This document shows, piece by piece, positions 33,060 through 36,801 of a DNA stretch of 36,801 nt; the first letter of the stretch is position 1, and each line of letters opens with the position of its first letter. Origin of the DNA: CBDBJK01 sp965206395. Its GTDB lineage: Bacteria > Chloroflexota > Dehalococcoidia > Lucifugimonadales > CATOSD01. Location: the NCBI GenBank assembly GCA_965206395.1, contig CBDBJK010000026.1, positions 1-36,801 of the forward strand, written 5' to 3'. The translations under genes and the position numbers were made by a program. The notes under the pieces were generated by a model that saw only the letters and a list, made by a program, of their open reading frames with translations, made no database searches and was not told where the DNA came from.

Positions 33060-33534
33060 ATGGTCACCAGATCCACCGATGTCGTAGAGGCGTACACTAA
33101 GGGTGAAGCTATCACCCACCTGGACGGTGGACGCTCACCAGGTCCACGAAATCCTCCAACTAGGACCAAGTAACGGTGTATCTTCTGGCGATGCCGTGAC
33201 CTCACGTGGCCTAACTGCAACGCCGGTGACTATCAACCCAATTATCAATGCGACCCGTAGGAAAAACACAGAAATTTTCATCGGAACTTCCTCCTAACGC
33301 CTTGAGTCGATGCTCGTAAGGCGACACGCAAAAAAGTGGCTGAAGCCGGCCATCTCTTTCTGGCGACCCACGAATGTGTCAGGCATGGGAGACTCCCTCC
33401 ATTGCTGATGGAAGCGAGTGTATCAGCAGCCTCGGAGTCAGTCAATCGACATTGCGTCCACAGAATCCGCGACCATGCTCGGCGGCGTAGTTCAAGTTAA
33501 CCCTTCCGAGGAAGTTCGGTGTTATCCTGATAGT

Positions 33535-35559
33535 ATGCATTTCGTGATTTCTTCAAAGCCTCGCCATGTATCAATCGTTCTGTTCGTCATAGCGTTGCTG
33601 GTTCTCGCGGCGTGTGCGAAGGACGCGCCCACTCCCACACCGAATGTCTCATCAGCCCCGTTTACCTCGACGCCTGTAGCGACCGTCGCGCAACCGCCTG
33701 GCGAGATTCCTACGCTACCATCTTCTGCGACTGCGGTTCAACCGACCACGATGCCCCAGACCACACCCGCGACGACGCCAATCAGCGTCGGTGGAAACGC
33801 GCTCGCCAGCATTGAAGTCTCGAACGAGCCGCCTGAACGGGACCTCTTCGAGCTTGCGCTGAGGCTTCGTCCGAGTTCAGGCGGGCCGGTATCCAGAGTC
33901 GTCAATCCTCAGCCAGTGAGTTACGAGAAAGGTCACAGCGAGACCTTTTGGGTGTCCGACCTGGTTGATAACACTTCCTATACCATTGAGGCCGCGATCA
34001 AGGTCGTGAGTGAGCACGCCTACTGGTATGTGGACAATAGCATTGACCTCTCCATAGACGACCTACGAAAGGCCGCGAAGGTCTTCGAGGAGGAGATTCA
34101 CCCTAAGATAACCGACTCCATCGGCGACATATGGAACCCCGGTGTGGACAATGACCCACGGCTGACTATACTGCATACTGCACTGGAGGGCGTCGCTGGA
34201 TACTACGGCTCTCAGGACGAGTACCCGCGTGAGACTCATCCTCAAAGCAACGAGCGCGAGATGATCTACATGGATGGCAGCAGGCTAAAGCCGGGCAGCC
34301 GGGCGTACCTTGGCGTGCTTGCGCATGAGTTTCAGCACGCCGTACACTGGAATATCGACTCGGGAGAAGAAGCCTGGATAAACGAGGGTCTGTCTGAGGT
34401 GGCGACGGAGCTTGCGGGATTTCGCGCTTCCTTCGTAGACCTGTTCCTGCAAAATCCCGACACACAGCTAAACTACTGGCCCGACGAGATTGGGACGAGC
34501 GGCCCTCATTACGGTGCTGCTACGCTGTTCTTGAGCTACCTTGCTCAACACTATGGCGGCTACGATCGCCTGGAAGAGTTGGCGCGGAGACAAGAGGATG
34601 GCGTCAATGGCATAGGGGCTTACCTGTCCGACTATGATGTGAGCTTCGAGGACGTGTTCAAGGACTGGGTTGTCGCCAATTACCTCGATGCCGCGGAAGG
34701 TCGATTCAGCTACCCGGATCGCAGCATACGCGTGCGAGACGTAGACCTGATGTCTGACTACGGCGAGAAGGAAGACACGCTGCCGCAATTTGCGACTCGA
34801 TACGTAGACCTTCGTCTGAGTGATGGCGATGCCGTTGTCAGCTTCGAAGGCGACTCTATTGCGACGCAGGTGGGCGCCGGATGCCACAGTGGTCGGTATT
34901 GCTGGTGGGGCAATCGCGGTGACTCGATAGACTCGAAGCTGACGAGGGAGTTTGACCTGTCGGGCTTGAACAGCGCGACGCTGGAGTTCTGGATGTGGTT
35001 TAGCATCGAGAAGGACTGGGATTACGCCTACGTAGAGGCTTCGGCAGACGGCGGCGACACGTGGGCTATTCTGAAGGGTCGGCACACTACGTCTGAGAAT
35101 CCCATTGGCAATAGCTTTGGAGACGCCCTCACGGGCAATAGCGACGGTTGGGTGCAGGAGAGCATAGACCTCACATCCTACGCGGGCGGAAAGGTTCTGG
35201 TGCGATTCGAGTATGTGACCGACGATACGGTGTACCTGAATGGCTTCGTCATCGACGATATGGCCGTTCCTGAGCTTGGATTCTTCGACGATGCCGAGCA
35301 AGACAACGGCTGGCAGCCGGAAGGCTTCAAGCGCATAGACAACGTGCTATCACAAGACTACTTCGTGCAGGTCATAGAGGTGACGACTGATGGCGAGCCG
35401 CTGGTGCGCGACGTAGAGCTTGACGCAGACAGAAGGGGCGAGCTACTGGTTGAGGGCTTTGGCTCTCGAATAGAGCGCGCTGTCATCGTCATATCGCCCA
35501 TCACACGCGACACACACCATCCCGCCCGCTACTCCCTCTCGATCAGTGCGCCGAAATGA
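33535..35559 (+). CDS. Secreted zinc metallopeptidase lipoprotein (HEXXH; immune inhibitor A / M30-like)
   Basis: The start is the ATG at 33535 (MHFVISSKPRHVSIVLFVIA); the earlier open frame lacks a signal. The lipobox LVLAAC places the lipidated Cys near residue 27, followed by a Pro/Thr linker (TPTPNVSSAPFTSTPVATVA). The peptidase core has YYGSQDEYPRETHPQSNERE, then the zinc motif AHEFQHAVHW near residue 262 (HEFQH) and WINEGLSEVATELAGF with the third ligand-type Glu about 18 residues later. The C-terminal half holds a lectin-like sandwich (SGRYCWWGNRGDSIDSKLTR; LEFWMWFSIEKDWDYAYVEA; VEASADGGDTW) as in immune inhibitor A peptidases. The enzyme would act outside the cell, probably on proteins for nutrition. 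About 674 aa. Confidence 0.88.
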   Translation: MHFVISSKPRHVSIVLFVIALLVLAACAKDAPTPTPNVSSAPFTSTPVATVAQPPGEIPTLPSSATAVQPTTMPQTTPATTPISVGGNALASIEVSNEPPERDLFELALRLRPSSGGPVSRVVNPQPVSYEKGHSETFWVSDLVDNTSYTIEAAIKVVSEHAYWYVDNSIDLSIDDLRKAAKVFEEEIHPKITDSIGDIWNPGVDNDPRLTILHTALEGVAGYYGSQDEYPRETHPQSNEREMIYMDGSRLKPGSRAYLGVLAHEFQHAVHWNIDSGEEAWINEGLSEVATELAGFRASFVDLFLQNPDTQLNYWPDEIGTSGPHYGAATLFLSYLAQHYGGYDRLEELARRQEDGVNGIGAYLSDYDVSFEDVFKDWVVANYLDAAEGRFSYPDRSIRVRDVDLMSDYGEKEDTLPQFATRYVDLRLSDGDAVVSFEGDSIATQVGAGCHSGRYCWWGNRGDSIDSKLTREFDLSGLNSATLEFWMWFSIEKDWDYAYVEASADGGDTWAILKGRHTTSENPIGNSFGDALTGNSDGWVQESIDLTSYAGGKVLVRFEYVTDDTVYLNGFVIDDMAVPELGFFDDAEQDNGWQPEGFKRIDNVLSQDYFVQVIEVTTDGEPLVRDVELDADRRGELLVEGFGSRIERAVIVISPITRDTHHPARYSLSISAPK

Positions 35560-35561
35560 GC

Positions 35562-35615
35562 GCTTTGTAAGCGTTCATTCCCCCCTGACACTCAAGGGGT
35601 GAATGCTTACAAAGC
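35562..35615. terminator. Long hairpin after the peptidase gene
   Basis: GCTTTGTAAGCGTTCATT followed by CCCC (35562-35585) pairs with GGGGTGAATGCTTACAAAGC (35596-35615), with about 20 paired bases and one or two mismatches or bulges. There is no T tract, so it may be a Rho-protected 3' end or a dispersed palindromic repeat between the convergent genes. Confidence 0.65.
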
Positions 35616-35675
35616 ATCAACGTGCAGACTGTCCAACTCGGAACGTAGTCAATCAAATCAGTGGCATGGAACGTG

Positions 35676-36326
35676 CTATGGCGTGACCCTCATCGTTACT
35701 TCCCAGCGACTGATAGTCACTTCGCCACCTGCGGAGGAGAAGTGACTGGGTGGATTAGCCGCTCTTAGCTCCGCAACTCCAGGAATTTGTTCGGCACCGC
35801 CGACCATTCGGCTGTCCGCATTGGCAAATCCGTGAGCGACTGCCATGCTGCGGGGATCGCCCAGGGACCTGAGCACCAGCCCTCCCACATAACCTTCCAC
35901 ATGCTCTTTCAGCAACTTCATTACCTGTATGCGAGTGTCCACGAAGTCTCTCGCCGCGGCAGGGCCCTGATCGATGTTCCAAAGCCTGACCACAATTCCA
36001 TTGGCGTTGGTGCGGAACTCATCATCTGCAACGCTGTCGATGATCTCGGATGCTGATGGGGGTGTGATGGGGATAATGATGCCTTCCAGCAGCCTTTCCC
36101 TGGATTGCGCCTGCCGTGCCTCGCTCGTGCGCCATGCTTCAGCAGCGGCGCGGCTTTCCCAGCGGTACGAAGCCCCGTACAGGCCGGGCTCACCCAAAGA
36201 GTGTAGGAGCGTAGCTGATATGAACCCGGGCTGAGTTCTCAGTGGTTCAAAGAGGGGCTCCGTCGCTGAGATTGCTTCGGTGACCCTGCCCGGCACGACT
36301 CTGTTTATCACAGCAACTAAATACAT
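35676..36326 (-). CDS. Tandem antibiotic-biosynthesis-monooxygenase (ABM) domain protein
   Basis: 216 aa with GGAGGGGGA before the ATG. Residues 1-100 form one ABM/ferredoxin-like domain (MYLVAVINRVVPGRVTEAIS, QPGFISATLLHSLGEPGLYG, YRWESRAAAEAWRTSEARQA). Residues 105-215 form a second (IVVRLWNIDQGPAAARDFVD, YVGGLVLRSLGDPRSMAVAH, ISRWEVTMRVTP). Such proteins are cofactor-free oxygenases or haem-related enzymes of diverse role. No partner genes help to choose. It is cytosolic, with no signal peptide, and is convergent with the peptidase gene. Confidence 0.75.
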   Translation of the reverse strand: MYLVAVINRVVPGRVTEAISATEPLFEPLRTQPGFISATLLHSLGEPGLYGASYRWESRAAAEAWRTSEARQAQSRERLLEGIIIPITPPSASEIIDSVADDEFRTNANGIVVRLWNIDQGPAAARDFVDTRIQVMKLLKEHVEGYVGGLVLRSLGDPRSMAVAHGFANADSRMVGGAEQIPGVAELRAANPPSHFSSAGGEVTISRWEVTMRVTP

Positions 36327-36402
36327 GCTTCCCCCTCCTGATCAGTCCAATATTTCCCAGATGATGCCTAGGTTGTGTTGACATTTGGTGCATAATGGAT
36401 AC

Positions 36403-36801
36403 ATGTCAACGACTGAATTACGCAATGAACAATGGTCGAAAATCCTTGAATTTCTGCGCCCATGCCCAGACCTCTACGTTGGAGAGGAGGACGATTGCAG
36501 GCGCTACGTCGAGGCCATCCTGTGGATGGCACGAAGTGGTGCTCCTTGGAGACTACTGCCTGAGCACTACGGTCACTGGAACAGCGTATATAAGCGCTTC
36601 GCACGCTGGTGTGAAAAGGGTGTATGGGAACGAATGCATCAGCATTTTGTGCAAGACCCCGATATGGAGCATGTCATCATTGATAGCACTGTGATAGCAC
36701 TGTGATAGCACTGTGGTTCGCGCTCATCCCTGTGCTGCTGGAGCCTCCAAAAAAACGGTGGCCAATCGGCCCAAGCTCTTGGCCGGAGCCGAGGCGGGTT
36801 C
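36403..36801 (+). pseudogene. IS5-family (IS427/IS1031-like) transposase, partial at window edge
   Basis: It starts at ATG 36403 (MSTTELRNEQWSKILEFLRP) and carries the DUF4096 domain typical of OrfA: CRRYVEAILWMARSGAPWRL, LPEHYGHWNSVYKRFARWCE and VWERMHQHF. The first catalytic Asp lies in EHVIIDSTV. The unit GATAGCACTGT then occurs three times in a row (about 36681-36713). The 22 extra bases shift the frame to a stop at 36705. Past it the sense resumes (VRAHPCAAGASKK), and the A7 run at about 36750 fits the usual -1 frameshift into OrfB (NGGQSAQALGRSRGGF). The element runs off the window. Confidence 0.8.
36681..36713 (+). repeat. 11-bp tandem triplication GATAGCACTGT
   Basis: Three head-to-tail copies inside the transposase gene where relatives have one. 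The extra two copies cause the frameshift. This is typical of slipped-strand replication. Confidence 0.85.

Larger units (their letters stand above)
31384..33281 (-). pseudogene. Secreted CARDB-repeat surface protein, broken by nonsense codon and G10 tract
   Basis: The true start is the ATG at 33279-33281 with AGGAGGAAG six bases upstream, giving the signal peptide MKISVFFLRVALIIGLIVTG. In-frame codon 49 is TGA (33135-33137). Beyond it the same frame continues sensibly (ASTVQVGDSFTLSVRLYDIG) to a run of ten Gs (33050-33059). After the run the sense continues only in another frame (SISFPSFDEPGASSRSYTSS). One more G, or two fewer, would restore it. Two CARDB domains follow (AEPGEKIVVKWTVKNSGGAD; DPDNKVSESNENDNTISQTL and copies), then a C-terminal region with SGPFAPVAGPTCAIAVGSAT. 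CARDB proteins are extracellular adhesin-like modules. The protein is unlikely to be made unless both lesions are bypassed. Confidence 0.8.

Noticed and set aside
33135..33137. TGA read as tryptophan (recoded genetic code)
   Set aside because: Other genes in the window, such as ffh, end with TGA, so a reassigned code is not supported.
1..36801. CRISPR array
   Set aside because: No series of short direct repeats with regular unique spacers was seen; the tandem repeats present are coding or are transposon palindromes.

Overview
The window looks like a chromosomal segment of an uncultured Chloroflexota bacterium (Dehalococcoidia/SAR202-like). This is an inference. It rests on secreted proteins with Pro/Thr linkers of the VPPTATP type, a large S-layer-like protein with two C-terminal W-N-x-I/F-P type modules, LppX/LprG-like lipoproteins, and the general gene content. 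No rRNA or complete tRNA is present to fix the taxonomy.

Layout. (1) 1-11135 is an accessory, transposon-battered region. It holds an IS3-family element with two frameshifts (about 214-1436), a small winged-helix-like protein with a good promoter, a DDE transposase whose end abuts a HEPN/Abi-like gene, and a zinc-finger protein gene overlapping a DUF2971-like gene that is cut by an IS21-type istB remnant. It also holds a DUF4258-like decayed gene and two inverted IS5-family copies (7797-8998 and 9939-11135), each flanked by CTAG. Near and between these copies lie a lipoprotein gene, a fragment of a type I restriction-like (HsdR-N) gene and two tRNA-Met-like 3' fragments. Together this reads as the wreck of a defence or genomic island. 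(2) 11136-14590 is an exopolysaccharide cluster: a 5'-truncated methyltransferase, a polyprenyl-phosphate sugar-phosphate transferase and a Wzz-like protein. The last two each carry one frameshift. (3) 15134-20465 is a cell-surface cluster: a strong promoter, a long leader, a 1268-aa S-layer-like protein and a second surface protein with a Pro/Thr stalk and a sorting-signal-like tail. (4) 20566-21201 encodes a metallo-beta-lactamase-fold protein. (5) 21288-22695 is a 1408-bp foldback element made from two inverted 3' halves of an IS630 transposase gene, flanked by TA. (6) 22921-31116 is housekeeping: hrcA, ffh, an LppX-like lipoprotein, an RNase HI-MoaC fusion, an orphan 681-aa protein and pth. 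(7) 31384-36326 holds a CARDB-repeat surface protein broken by a nonsense codon and a G10 tract, a secreted zinc metallopeptidase lipoprotein and a tandem ABM-domain protein. (8) From 36403 to the end is the start of an IS427/IS1031-like IS5-family element.

How it fits together. The core genes serve protein homeostasis and targeting (HrcA, Ffh, Pth), RNA/DNA hybrid removal and molybdopterin synthesis (RNase HI-MoaC). The surface genes (S-layer, stalk protein, CARDB protein, peptidase, lipoproteins, polysaccharide export) build the cell envelope. The most unusual objects are the IS630 foldback element, the RNase HI-MoaC fusion, the possible homopolymer switch in the CARDB gene, the C-terminal anchor next to the S-layer gene, and the decayed defence island with inverted tRNA-like fragments.
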